NCBI GenBank assembly: GCA_963804825.1
Contig: CAWDRV010000003.1
Location: 186,001 to 250,000, forward strand
Source of the DNA: JBKQVT01 sp963804825
GTDB lineage: Bacteria > Planctomycetota > Planctomycetia > Pirellulales > Thermoguttaceae
DNA length: 64,000 bases
Direction of reading: 5' to 3'
Shown here: positions 24,348 through 32,823 of the stretch, one piece after another
Numbering within the stretch: position 1 is the first letter of the stretch
Layout of the letters: each line of letters begins with the position of its first letter
The notes under the pieces: generated by a model
Database searches by the model: none
Seen by the model: only the letters and a program-made list of their open reading frames with translations
Told to the model about the DNA's origin: nothing
Program-made: the position numbers and the translations under genes

Positions 24348-25421
24348 TCACGGGCGGGCAGATTTTTTCGCCAAAATCTCCAATCGCGTTTCCAAAACTT
24401 CCCGCCCCGCCAAGATTTCCAAGTCGATGCCAATCGCCCAGAGCGGCAGATCGCCAAGTCGTTCGACGTGCAACTTGACCAGGTCCTTGCCGGTGCAGAG
24501 CAAGGCCGCCGCCCCACACTCGTCGGCCCACCGGGCCAATCCGGCCAGGTCGCGCGACGTGTAGGCGTGATGGTCGGGAAACTCACGAAACCCGGCCAGT
24601 GGATAGCCGCAAGCGGCCACGGTATGGCGAAAACCGGCCGGGTTGCCGATCCCGCAAAACGCGGCCACCGGCCGGCCGCAGAGCCCGTCGAGCGACGCTT
24701 GCCCCCCCGTCGCGGAGAGCAACGTCCGCGGTGCGTGCATCGTTTCCAGCCACGCTGCCCGCGGGGCCCATTGGGCCACTTGACGGCGGAGTTCTTCGCG
24801 CCGCTCGGGTTCGAGCACGTCGGCCCGCGACAGGGCCACCAGGTCGGCCCGCCGCAGCCCTTCCAACGGCTCGCGGAGCGTGCCCCTGGGAAAGACATGG
24901 CCGAAGCCCAGCGGCTCCAGGGCGTCCAACAGGACGATGTCCAAGTCGCGTCCGATGCGGCGGTGCTGGAAGGCGTCGTCGAGGATGATCGCCCGGCATT
25001 GGAACTGGCGGATGGCTTGCCGGGCGGCCGACAGGCGATCGGGATTTTGCAAATGAGGGACGCCCGGCAGCCGGGCGGCCAATTCCTGGGCCTCGTCGTT
25101 CTCGTTGTGTCCGCCGCGTTGTGGGGCGTGGTATCCGCGGCTGACGACGGCCACGGGAATGTCTCGGTCGCGGAACCACTGGGCGAGCCAATAGACCAGC
25201 GGGGTCTTTCCGGTGCCGCCGAGGGTGAGGTTGCCCACGCTGACGACCGGCACGTCGAGGCGATGGACCGTTGCCGCGCCGGTGTCATAGCGGCGATTGC
25301 GCCAGCGCATGGCCCAGGCGTAGGGGGTTTCGGCCAATCGGAGTGCGGCGCGGAGCATCGAGGCCCCGAGTCCGCGTCGGCGTCCGCTCAACAGGTCGTG
25401 AAGTTTCGAGGGTTCCCACAC
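24348..25421 (-). CDS. lpxK: tetraacyldisaccharide 4'-kinase (lipid A synthesis)
   Basis: A 357-residue inner-membrane-associated kinase that adds the 4'-phosphate of lipid A. The P-loop is VGNLTLGGTGKTPLVYWLAQW at about 61-80, followed by AVVSRGYHA, and DDAFQHRRIGRDLDIVLLDA supplies the Mg-binding DDxFQH signature. The second domain has GIGNPAGFRHT. The start is GTG at 25421. It follows a 60-residue hypothetical by 13 bases. Together with gmhA/hldE it shows an outer membrane with lipid A and heptose. Confidence 0.93.
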   Translation of the reverse strand: MWEPSKLHDLLSGRRRGLGASMLRAALRLAETPYAWAMRWRNRRYDTGAATVHRLDVPVVSVGNLTLGGTGKTPLVYWLAQWFRDRDIPVAVVSRGYHAPQRGGHNENDEAQELAARLPGVPHLQNPDRLSAARQAIRQFQCRAIILDDAFQHRRIGRDLDIVLLDALEPLGFGHVFPRGTLREPLEGLRRADLVALSRADVLEPERREELRRQVAQWAPRAAWLETMHAPRTLLSATGGQASLDGLCGRPVAAFCGIGNPAGFRHTVAACGYPLAGFREFPDHHAYTSRDLAGLARWADECGAAALLCTGKDLVKLHVERLGDLPLWAIGIDLEILAGREVLETRLEILAKKSARP

Positions 25422-25434
25422 GAGACGCGATCGT

Positions 25435-25617
25435 TCAGGCGTTGCCTGGTTTGTTTCGTGTCGTTCCGATCAGCTTCGGCGGACGGCGAACAACCTGGTA
25501 GCCGGCGTCGCGTTGAATGCGGCGCAAGTCCTCGCAGATGCGTTTCAAATCGCCATCAAACTTGCGGGTGTGTTCCATGCGGTGACGCCGAACTTCATCA
25601 ACGATGGGATCGCTCAT
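25435..25617 (-). CDS. 60-residue hypothetical protein upstream of lpxK
   Basis: A small charged protein, MSDPIVDEVRRHRMEHTRKF then DGDLKRICEDLRRIQR, with a helical N-terminal two thirds. I recall many bacterial genomes with similar short proteins (DPIVxExRxxRxxxxxxFxxDLxxICxDLR). No function is known to me; some homologues neighbour toxin-antitoxin genes. It is in the same orientation 13 bases upstream of lpxK, so it is probably co-transcribed. Confidence 0.7.
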   Translation of the reverse strand: MSDPIVDEVRRHRMEHTRKFDGDLKRICEDLRRIQRDAGYQVVRRPPKLIGTTRNKPGNA

Positions 25618-25746
25618 CAGGCCACCTCCAACAGCTTGTCGGGCTTTTCATCGTCCACCCCCCGCAAGTGTAGCAACCTGCTCGTCGGTCGTCAATTTAG
25701 TTGTGTACGCTGTCCCCGAAACTTGTCCGAAACTAAGAAGTGTCCA

Positions 25747-26583
25747 TCATTCCCCGTTGCCTCGTGGCCACCGGACATGAAGCTGTTTCGATGCTCGGTC
25801 TATCTCGACCTGCCCGAATTCGACGCGCGGAAGCAGTGCGGGATCAAACGGGCGAGCCGGATTCGGGTGCAGCACGCCAATGACGTGCGGCCGCCAGACC
25901 CCATGAACGTCCCGCTGCAGAGCGCCAAGGCCGCACAGGACTAACGCCGAGATTGAACTTCGGGCGAACCCAACCTCTTGCAACGTATCGGGGCGCAGGA
26001 AGGTCGCGGACCAAAGCTCCGTGGTCTGATAAACGTCGCCAACCTGCTTTCCAATCTGCATGTCCATATCCCAGGTGATCTTCGTCTCGCCGGTCAAGAG
26101 CATCTCAACATGGGGTTTTCCAAGGCAAAGCATGGATGCTTGGAAATGAAACGTTGCTACGGCAAGAAGAGTCGGGTAGCGAGCGCACGCGCACTGTTCA
26201 GCCTTGCCCTTGCAGGCCATGAAGATGGCGTTGTTGAGTGTACTGTAATTGCAGAATCCGGTCCGCCCTTCCACAAGTCCAGTTACCTCAGTCGCTTTCC
26301 TGATGGAAATATGGGTGACTTCCACGTCGAAGTTGCTCCCATTCGACTCGCAATGGAAGTCGGGACGCTGTTCTTTTCCACTCAAGTCCTCGTTTGGCTC
26401 GACGCTTGCGCCAAATCTTTGCAGCAGTCGTCTGACGCCAGCTTCCGCGAGGGCTGCTTCCTCATCGCTGTTGAGAATCCTTTCCCAATTGGAAAGGTGT
26501 TGCGGATCGAATGCCGACAACCAAGTGCGGTGTTCTGCCGCGAGGTTGTCGAAGAACGGGCTGGGCCGCAGGGAGGTTGCCAT
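25747..26583 (-). CDS. uncharacterised protein with a PD-(D/E)XK-like core
   Basis: A 278-residue protein. QRPDFHCESNGSNFDVEVTHI (about 70-90) has the PD...ExT pattern often found in degenerate PD-(D/E)XK nuclease-fold proteins, but the Lys is replaced by Thr. The rest has no recognisable family. ATG at 26583 has GAGG seven bases upstream and lies one base after the stop of a decayed methylase tail, so it was once the next gene in that operon. I infer a link to DNA restriction or defence, not more. Confidence 0.6.
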   Translation of the reverse strand: MATSLRPSPFFDNLAAEHRTWLSAFDPQHLSNWERILNSDEEAALAEAGVRRLLQRFGASVEPNEDLSGKEQRPDFHCESNGSNFDVEVTHISIRKATEVTGLVEGRTGFCNYSTLNNAIFMACKGKAEQCACARYPTLLAVATFHFQASMLCLGKPHVEMLLTGETKITWDMDMQIGKQVGDVYQTTELWSATFLRPDTLQEVGFARSSISALVLCGLGALQRDVHGVWRPHVIGVLHPNPARPFDPALLPRVEFGQVEIDRASKQLHVRWPRGNGE

Positions 26584-26584
26584 A

Positions 26585-26696
26585 TCAATCCTCGTCCTTT
26601 CCGCCAGTGACCGCCGTGACTTCCGCCAGTAGGTCGCCGAACTTGCCATAGTTGACCTTCACACCGTCGTCAAGATCGAGCCTGGGCCGTATAAAG
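26585..26696 (-). pseudogene. C-terminal remnant of an Eco57I/PglX-type DNA methylase
   Basis: The minus strand upstream of 26583 reads PFIRPRLDLDDGVKVNYGKF then GDLLAEVTAVTGGKDED and stop. LDLDDGVKVNYxKFG is, from memory, the characteristic C-terminal end of large methylases of the BREX PglX and type IIG/ISP kind. Nothing upstream of about 26700 continues it, so only 36 codons survive. The remnant is directly followed by the nuclease-like gene, which suggests a deleted defence operon. Confidence 0.65.
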
Positions 26697-26713
26697 GGTC
26701 AGAACATGGCGTA

Positions 26714-27289
26714 TCAGGGAATAAAGACTTGGTAAGCCAGGAATAACCCAATGATTACACCCAGAAAACTTGACATCGTCATGTTAAATGAATACATAAT
26801 TGCTTTCCTATACGCGAGATGGCCCAATGGATCATCCTCCACGCCTACTTGTTCGGGGTGAGCGTGCTCCAACAAAGACTTCATAGTTTCAAACTGCATC
26901 CGTATCGGGATAGCCATTATCGCGGCATGAAGTCTTCCATACAAAGGATACGGACGGGAATATCCAATAGCCAACTGTCTGATTAAATGCCCCAAATAAG
27001 AAAGCAACCCTATGGCTGGCAGGCCCATACTGAGTATTAACAACCATGAGCCTGCTACCCCACTTAAGCTGGAAAAGATGTGGGCCACTGAAAGAGCGCA
27101 GAAACCGCCAGACGTTCCGCACAGGATGCCCGCGAGCCAGGCGTGCGCGTCCCTGGATGTTATTTTGCCTGATAACGCGACAAGCGGAATCTCAGCGAGC
27201 CCATAGACTAGGTACGCCAATAGATATCCGAGCAAGAACACTAGCTCGGAGAGTAGGACGGACGAGATAGAATAAAGTAAGATTTTCAT
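26714..27289 (-). CDS. integral membrane protein of unknown function
   Basis: A 191-residue protein with an N-terminal helix (MKILLYSISSVLLSELVFLL) and further helices around LVYGLAEIPLVAL, AWLAGILCGTSGGFCAL, SWLLILSMGLPAIGLLSYLG and MSSFLGVIIGLFLAYQV. GC content is visibly lower than in neighbours (near 50%), pointing to recent acquisition. It lies in the same orientation as the decayed methylase and nuclease-like genes. No family is recognised; a role in defence is only a guess from context. Confidence 0.68.
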   Translation of the reverse strand: MKILLYSISSVLLSELVFLLGYLLAYLVYGLAEIPLVALSGKITSRDAHAWLAGILCGTSGGFCALSVAHIFSSLSGVAGSWLLILSMGLPAIGLLSYLGHLIRQLAIGYSRPYPLYGRLHAAIMAIPIRMQFETMKSLLEHAHPEQVGVEDDPLGHLAYRKAIMYSFNMTMSSFLGVIIGLFLAYQVFIP

Positions 27290-27458
27290 TCTACGCCCTT
27301 CCAATGACTCCGAGTTCCCGGGACAACATACACAATTGCTGAACGTCAAATGAGTTACGTATGCTCGCCCCGGAATTCCGGAACTGCCACAAGCGTAGCA
27401 GCCTGTGGGCCAATCGTCAATGAGGCGAAACGATCCGCGCACGCGAGGCCTTGCCGTT

Positions 27459-28442
27459 TCAGGCGTGGACCGCCTCTTGGATGGCGCCCAGCTCCTCGGG
27501 CTGCAAGACGACGGCGGTGGCCGAGGCGTTTTCCGTCGCCTGGGCGGCGTCGCGGGCGCCGCAGAGAACACACGTAATGCCCGGCTGCAAAAACGTCCAT
27601 GCAATGACCAACGGGCCGATCCCCGCGTGATGCTCCGCAGCCATCGGCTGCAGCGTCTCCAACATGGCGTTCACCTTGTCCACGTTTCGCGGCAGGAAAC
27701 GAGGATTGGCCTTCCGCAAGTCGCCGGGGCCGTATTGGCGGTCGGGACGGAGCTTGCCGGTCAACAGCCCGTTGGCCAGCGGCGAATAGGCGAGGATGCC
27801 GATGGAATGCTCCCGGCAATACTCGACCGTGCCGTTGGTTTCGATTTGCCGGTCCAGGAGGCTGTATTTTTCCTGGTCGGAATCGATCGGGCCGTAGAGC
27901 TTCATTTCATCCACGGTGGCGTTCGAGACGCCGATGGCGCGGATTTTGCCTTCGTCCTTGAGTTTCAGCAGGGCGGCCATGGTGTCCTCGATGGGCGTGG
28001 CCTTGTCTTGCCAATGGGTTTGGTAGAGGTCGACGTGATCGGTGCCCAGCCGCGAGAGGCTGCGTTCCAATTCCGCGCGGACGGAGTCGGGGCGAAGGTT
28101 GCGGAAGATTTTTTTCGTGGCGGGCCGCGAGGTGACGCCGTTTTCGTCGGCGTGGGTGAAGAAGGTCCCGTCCTCGCGGTCCCAGACCAGGCCGCACTTG
28201 GTGGCCAGGACGACGTGGTTGCGGCGGCCCGCGATGGCCCGGCCGACGATTTCCTCGCTGTGGCCGTATCCGTAGGCGGGGGCGGTGTCGATGAGCGTGA
28301 TTCCCTGGTCCAGTGCGGCGTGGATGGCCTCCAGCGACTTCTGGTCGTCCCGGCCGCCCCACATCCAGCCGCCGATGGCCCAGGCGCCCAGGCCGACGGC
28401 GGAAACCTCGATCCCCGACGAGCCCAATTCCCGATAGATCAT
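27459..28442 (-). CDS. aldo/keto reductase
   Basis: A 327-residue NADPH-dependent oxidoreductase with TIM-barrel fold. The catalytic tetrad is visible: Asp and Tyr in LIDTAPAYGYGHSEEIVG, Lys in VVLATKCGLVW, and His in LYQTHWQD. The N terminus (MIYRELGSSGIEVSAVGLGAWAIGG) and C-terminal VLCGARDAAQATENASA match the AKR family near YhdN/IolS-type members. The substrate is unknown. It appears monocistronic. Confidence 0.9.
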   Translation of the reverse strand: MIYRELGSSGIEVSAVGLGAWAIGGWMWGGRDDQKSLEAIHAALDQGITLIDTAPAYGYGHSEEIVGRAIAGRRNHVVLATKCGLVWDREDGTFFTHADENGVTSRPATKKIFRNLRPDSVRAELERSLSRLGTDHVDLYQTHWQDKATPIEDTMAALLKLKDEGKIRAIGVSNATVDEMKLYGPIDSDQEKYSLLDRQIETNGTVEYCREHSIGILAYSPLANGLLTGKLRPDRQYGPGDLRKANPRFLPRNVDKVNAMLETLQPMAAEHHAGIGPLVIAWTFLQPGITCVLCGARDAAQATENASATAVVLQPEELGAIQEAVHA

Positions 28443-28566
28443 GGTCTTTCTCCCGGAAGCATCCGCGGTTCAACCCGATGCTTCCAGGATAGCGGGAAGC
28501 GGGGCCCGCGCAAAGCGGCCGGAAGGGGCGATCCTCGCATCACATCGAACGGAAACGACGAAGTGT

Positions 28567-28673
28567 ATCCGCAGATTACGCAGATTTCGCAGAGGAGAGA
28601 TGAACTATGAGCGGCGGGCGACTATTCCCGTCGCCTTATTCTCCCTCTGCGAAAATCTGCGTAATCTGCGGAT
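28567..28673. repeat. ATCCGCAGATTA inverted-repeat element, stand-alone copy
   Basis: A 107-base element with arms ATCCGCAGATTACGCAGATT at the left and AATCTGCGTAATCTGCGGAT at the right, continuing inward as TTCGCAGAGG / CTCTGCGAA. The core contains ATGAGCG. It belongs to the family that brackets the GxxExxY gene at 44 kb, here without the gene. It occupies the middle of the 311-base gap between the reductase and the GH172-like gene. Confidence 0.92.
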
Positions 28674-28753
28674 TATGTCCTGCAATGTGGTCCGAGTCGG
28701 ATGGCGGCCCGTGAATGGCTACGGGAAAAAACGGTCGTACAGGAAACGCCCGG

Positions 28754-30289
28754 CTATTTCTTTTCCACCCACTCGATCTTGGAAATCACGGCGTTGGCCT
28801 CCTTATTCAAGTTCTTGGCAAGAATGGGGATTTTCCCTGCCGAGGTGTCGCTTGCGGAAAGGCGCTGTTCGAGCCATCGGCCTTGTTGGAAGTGTCCGAT
28901 CGTTCCCAGCGATTTGTCGGCGATGGTGACTTCCTGCTTCCGTCCGCCCTGGAAATTGTCGCGGTCGATGAGGAACACCCGCACCGTGCCTTCGGCGCCG
29001 GCGGGGACGGCCAGCTCGATTTCCACCTGGGGATTGGCCGGACTGGACGCGCGGCAATGATAGACCGGCAGCGGCCACCGGACCGAAGCATCGCCCTGCT
29101 TGGCGACGGCCGAGTAGCCCGGCTCGGCGAAGATCACTTCCCTCTGCGGCCGGCCGCAAAACATCAACAGTTTCACGCCGCGTGCCCGGAGCGACTCCGC
29201 CGTGGGAAGCACTTCCTTGCCCGGCCAGAAGCGGTCTTCCGGCGCCGGCCCGCGCTCGGCGGCCGAGGGCATCGGCGGCAAGGCCGCGTGCGGCTCGGTC
29301 TGATACCAATACACGGTGCTGGAGAACTGCAGGCGAGTTCCGGGCTGGCTGTATTCCTTGAAGAAATTCGGATCTTCGTGCTTGCCGAAACCGATCGTCA
29401 CGCGCAGCGACTTGTCGAACGAGATCGCGTCCCGCGTGAAGAAGCGATATGCACACCTGCCCTTGAAGAAAGGATAACAGCCGGTCATGGGAAAGAAACT
29501 CTGCTCTCCGGGGAAACCCCAACTGAAGCCGAACGAGTCTTCCAGCCCCTGGAATTCGACGGACGCCTCCTTCTCGCCGTCCACGTAGAACTTCTCGTTC
29601 TCGTTGACCGGAAACTCCATGTTGCCGGGGCTTCGCACCGTCACGTTCCAGCCCACGAACTTCCCCTTGCCCTTGGCGTCCAAGGCGACGTATTCCTTCT
29701 TCCCGAGCAACAGGACCTCCTGGCGCCAAGAGGCGTGGAAATAGCCCGACGATTCGGCAACGCGGTCCATCGTGCGATACATGACGTAGCTGTAGGCCGG
29801 CATCGCGTTCCAGAGCTTCTCGCCCGGCGGCAGCGGGCCGTCGTAGACCAGCTCGACGCGGGCCGACTTGCGAAACGGCATGGGAAAATACGCATTCCAT
29901 CCCTGCCGCTTATTGACCAGCGCCGTGTTGACTTCGTCCCGCGTGCCCGCCGCATCGCAGAAGAAGTTGACCAGGGGGCAGTCCACGCTCGGCGAGGTCT
30001 CGCCGTCCCAGTAGATCTTCAGGAGAAGGTCCCGATTGAGCTTCATTGCCATCGGCAGGGCGAAATGAATCATCGTAATGGTCGCCGGCCCCTTGATATC
30101 GGCCACGACGATCCGCTTCGACGTGGTGAATTGCAAAGACTTGTCATTCTCGCCCCAGAGCGCGTTCTTCGTGAAGGCGCGGCCGGGCAGGAGCGTCGGC
30201 AAGTCCTTAAGATCGCCTTGCGCAAAAGCCGCCTGCTGCATCGCCATACCGATGCCGAGAACCCAAAGAATCATCGATCGATTCATCAT
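28754..30289 (-). CDS. secreted GH172-like (DUF2961) protein
   Basis: A 511-residue protein with a Sec signal peptide (MMNRSMILWVLGIGMAMQQA then AFAQG). DUF2961 features are GPATITMIHFALPM, RDLLLKIYWDGETSPSVDCPLVNFF, AYFPMPFRKSARVEL and a second beta-sandwich with RVTIGFGKHEDP. Members of GH172 include difructose-anhydride and arabinan enzymes; the catalytic carboxylates cannot be assigned safely here. It is likely periplasmic or exported and acts on polysaccharide. It is monocistronic. Confidence 0.85.
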   Translation of the reverse strand: MMNRSMILWVLGIGMAMQQAAFAQGDLKDLPTLLPGRAFTKNALWGENDKSLQFTTSKRIVVADIKGPATITMIHFALPMAMKLNRDLLLKIYWDGETSPSVDCPLVNFFCDAAGTRDEVNTALVNKRQGWNAYFPMPFRKSARVELVYDGPLPPGEKLWNAMPAYSYVMYRTMDRVAESSGYFHASWRQEVLLLGKKEYVALDAKGKGKFVGWNVTVRSPGNMEFPVNENEKFYVDGEKEASVEFQGLEDSFGFSWGFPGEQSFFPMTGCYPFFKGRCAYRFFTRDAISFDKSLRVTIGFGKHEDPNFFKEYSQPGTRLQFSSTVYWYQTEPHAALPPMPSAAERGPAPEDRFWPGKEVLPTAESLRARGVKLLMFCGRPQREVIFAEPGYSAVAKQGDASVRWPLPVYHCRASSPANPQVEIELAVPAGAEGTVRVFLIDRDNFQGGRKQEVTIADKSLGTIGHFQQGRWLEQRLSASDTSAGKIPILAKNLNKEANAVISKIEWVEKK

Positions 30290-30333
30290 GCACCTCCAGG
30301 AGCGGGAAGGAAGAAAGATTGCAACCTCCGGTC

Positions 30334-30352
30334 AAAGGGGACAGTCCCCAAA
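30334..30352. repeat. minimal GGGGACAGTCCCC palindrome
   Basis: AAAGGGGACAGTCCCCAAAA looks like the two ends of the GGGGACAG element joined with no centre. It lies in the 245-base gap upstream of the GH172-like gene. Confidence 0.6.
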
Positions 30353-30534
30353 AGAAACAGGCGCGAACAACCGCGGCGGGCGTCCAAGAACGCGCGACCA
30401 GCCCGTTCGCGCTGATTATGGCCTGCCGATGCACGGCGGTCAAGCAGTCCGCGCCGAACGAGGGGCGACGTGGCAACACACGCATGGGCGGCCGGGCCGC
30501 CGTCGCATGACGTGCAGAGGCCGGTTCCGCCGCC

Positions 30535-32541
30535 TCACGCGCTGCGTTTGAGGTCCTCGAACTGCAATTGGTGCAGCCGTTGGTAGAGTCCGGACCGGGC
30601 GAGCATCTCCTGATGCGTGCCGGCGTCGACGATCCGGCCCTCCTGCATGACCACGATGCGGCTGGCCAGCGACAGGGCGGCCATGCGGTGCGTGATGAGG
30701 ATGGTGGTGCGGTTGCGGATGAAGGTTTCCAGCACTTGTTGGATCGCCTGCTCGCTTTCCAGGTCGATCTGGCTGGTGGCTTCGTCGAGGATGAGGATGG
30801 CCGGGTCGCGCAAGATGGCCCGGGCCAGGGCGATCCGCTGCCGTTGCCCGCCCGACAGGCGTCCGCCCAGCGTGCCGGTCATGGTCTGGTAGCCGTCGGG
30901 CAAGTCGTGTTCGATGAAGCGATGGGCATGGGCGCGCCGGGCGGCTTCGATCACTTCCTCGGTCGTCGCCCGCAGACGCCCGTAGCGGATGTTGTTGAAC
31001 ACCGTGTCGTCGAAGAGGACGGTTTCCTGGGTGACGATGCCGATCTGGCCGCGGAGGTCGCGCAAACGCATCTTGCCCAGCGGCACGCCGTCCAGCAGGA
31101 TCGTGCCGCGGGTCGGATCGGCGAAACGCGGCACCAGGTTGGCCAGCGTGCTCTTGCCGCAGCCGTTGGGACCGACGATGGCGACGGTCTCGCCGAAGGG
31201 AATCCGCAGGCAAACGTCTTCCAGCACCGACTGCCCGGGCTGGTAGCCGAAGCCGACGCGGTCGAAGACCAGGTCGCGCTGGTGGCGGTGGAAGGGGACC
31301 GGCGCCGCCGGGTTGCAAACGGCCGGCTGACGGTCCAGCCGTTGGAAGATGCGGTCGCTGGCCGCCATGGCGCATTGCAGGCGGCTGAAAATCTCGGAGA
31401 ACTTCCGCATCGGATCGGCCACGCCGGCCAACGAGGCGTAAAACACCAGCAGCAAGTCCCGGTCCAGCGGGCGGTCGCTCATGGGGATGCCCAGCAGCGT
31501 GGTCGAGCCGGTGAGCACCAGCCAGGCCCCGGCCAGCAACGCCATGCAGAGCGTGAGGATGCCCAGCGACTCGGTCAGCGGATGGGAGAGGCTGTCGTAG
31601 CGGGCGATCTTCATCGCCCTCTTGTAATAAGCCTTGCTGCGGACGTGAAATCGCTTGCGTTCCTGGGATTCGTTGGTGAAGGCCTTGACGATCTTGATCC
31701 CGCGGAAGGTCTCCTCGAGGGTGTTGTAGATCTGGGCCATTTCTTCCATGGCGCGGCGGTTGGCCCGCTTCAGCGTCTTGGCCAGCCAGCGGATGGCCAG
31801 GCCGGCCAGCGGGGCAATCACCAGCGATAGCACCAAGAGCCGCCAGGAAATCCAAGCCGCCACGGCCAGGCAAGACACCATCTTGAGCGGCTCGCAGACC
31901 AAGCGGCCGAAAAGGCTTTCCACCCCGGAGGCCACGTTCTGCATGTCGTTGGTGAACCGGCTCATCAGGTCCGACGTGCCCTCGTCGCTGAAGGTGGCCA
32001 GGTCCAACCGCAGCGTGCGGCGGTAGAATCGCTTCCGCAAACCGAAGGTGGCCAACTGCGCCAACCGCGCCGCCAACACGCTGTTGACAATCGCAAACAG
32101 GTCTTTCAGCACCGTTCCCAAGAGCAGGGCCGCCGCGATCAGCGCAACGGTCCGGAACGGATCGTTCGGCAGATAGCGATCGAGGTAGGGTTTCAGCCAG
32201 ACATAGGTTCGCTCGGCCCGGCGTTCGGCCTTCAGCCGCGACTGGGTCGTGGCGATGTCGGACTCCAGCTTCGGCCGGCGCCCGGGACCGGCGGCCGCCC
32301 ATTCCTTGTCCAGCGTTTCCAAGCGGCCGGCCAATTCCGCGGCCGTGTTGCGGGTCTTGACGAGTTCCGCATCGACCCATTGCTGGAGCGATTTCCCCTC
32401 GAAGACCACCTTGATGAAGGGGTAGACGGCCCCGATGTTTCCGCCCCAGAGCACGGCCACGGCCAAGGCGCTGAGCACCGTGCCGACGATCGTCAGCCGA
32501 TACGGCAGTGCCAGCCGCACCACGCGAACAAAGTTTTTCAT
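30535..32541 (-). CDS. MsbA-like ABC exporter, fused membrane and ATPase domains
   Basis: A 668-residue half-transporter. Six membrane helices lie in residues 1-350, with an unusually long periplasmic insertion (about 55-115, rich in Glu/Arg/Ala) between helices 1 and 2. The ATPase has Walker A IVGPNGCGKSTLANL, signature RLSGGQRQRIALARAI, Walker B ILILDEATSQID and the H-loop TILITHRMA. The domain order and ERKRFHVRSKAYYKRAMK segment fit MsbA/lipid exporters. Lipid A flipping is plausible because lpxK and heptose genes are present, but drug or peptide export cannot be excluded. ATG at 32541. Confidence 0.9.
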   Translation of the reverse strand: MKNFVRVVRLALPYRLTIVGTVLSALAVAVLWGGNIGAVYPFIKVVFEGKSLQQWVDAELVKTRNTAAELAGRLETLDKEWAAAGPGRRPKLESDIATTQSRLKAERRAERTYVWLKPYLDRYLPNDPFRTVALIAAALLLGTVLKDLFAIVNSVLAARLAQLATFGLRKRFYRRTLRLDLATFSDEGTSDLMSRFTNDMQNVASGVESLFGRLVCEPLKMVSCLAVAAWISWRLLVLSLVIAPLAGLAIRWLAKTLKRANRRAMEEMAQIYNTLEETFRGIKIVKAFTNESQERKRFHVRSKAYYKRAMKIARYDSLSHPLTESLGILTLCMALLAGAWLVLTGSTTLLGIPMSDRPLDRDLLLVFYASLAGVADPMRKFSEIFSRLQCAMAASDRIFQRLDRQPAVCNPAAPVPFHRHQRDLVFDRVGFGYQPGQSVLEDVCLRIPFGETVAIVGPNGCGKSTLANLVPRFADPTRGTILLDGVPLGKMRLRDLRGQIGIVTQETVLFDDTVFNNIRYGRLRATTEEVIEAARRAHAHRFIEHDLPDGYQTMTGTLGGRLSGGQRQRIALARAILRDPAILILDEATSQIDLESEQAIQQVLETFIRNRTTILITHRMAALSLASRIVVMQEGRIVDAGTHQEMLARSGLYQRLHQLQFEDLKRSA

Positions 32542-32656
32542 GGAGGACCCATCCGTGGTGATGCCTCAAAGCGGCCCTTTTAACAAATATGTCCCGTTCG
32601 GCCAAGATCGACCGCGGTGGAAAGACCTGAACTTTCGCAAATTGCCGATCCCGAAT

Positions 32657-32771
32657 CCCCCTCTCCCTCCGGGAGGGGGTCGGGGTGAGGGCGGTTGACA
32701 AGATACAGCGTGACATTTCATGGCAAAATCCGCGACGCCCTCACCCTAACCCTCTCCCGGAGGGAGAGGGG
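32657..32771. repeat. CCCTCACCC...CTCTCCC inverted-repeat element
   Basis: A left segment with CCCTCTCCCTCCGGGAGGGG and GGGGTGAGGGCG pairs with a right segment CGCCCTCACCCTAACCCTCTC and GGAGGGAGAGGGG. Together they form a long hairpin around 40 unrelated bases. This type of repeat is widespread in unrelated bacteria. It separates the ABC exporter and the alkyltransferase-EndoV gene. Confidence 0.82.
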
Positions 32772-32823
32772 ACGACCCTTACGCCGCTATAATCAACCGC
32801 GGAACGCCCAGGAGCAGCCGGCC

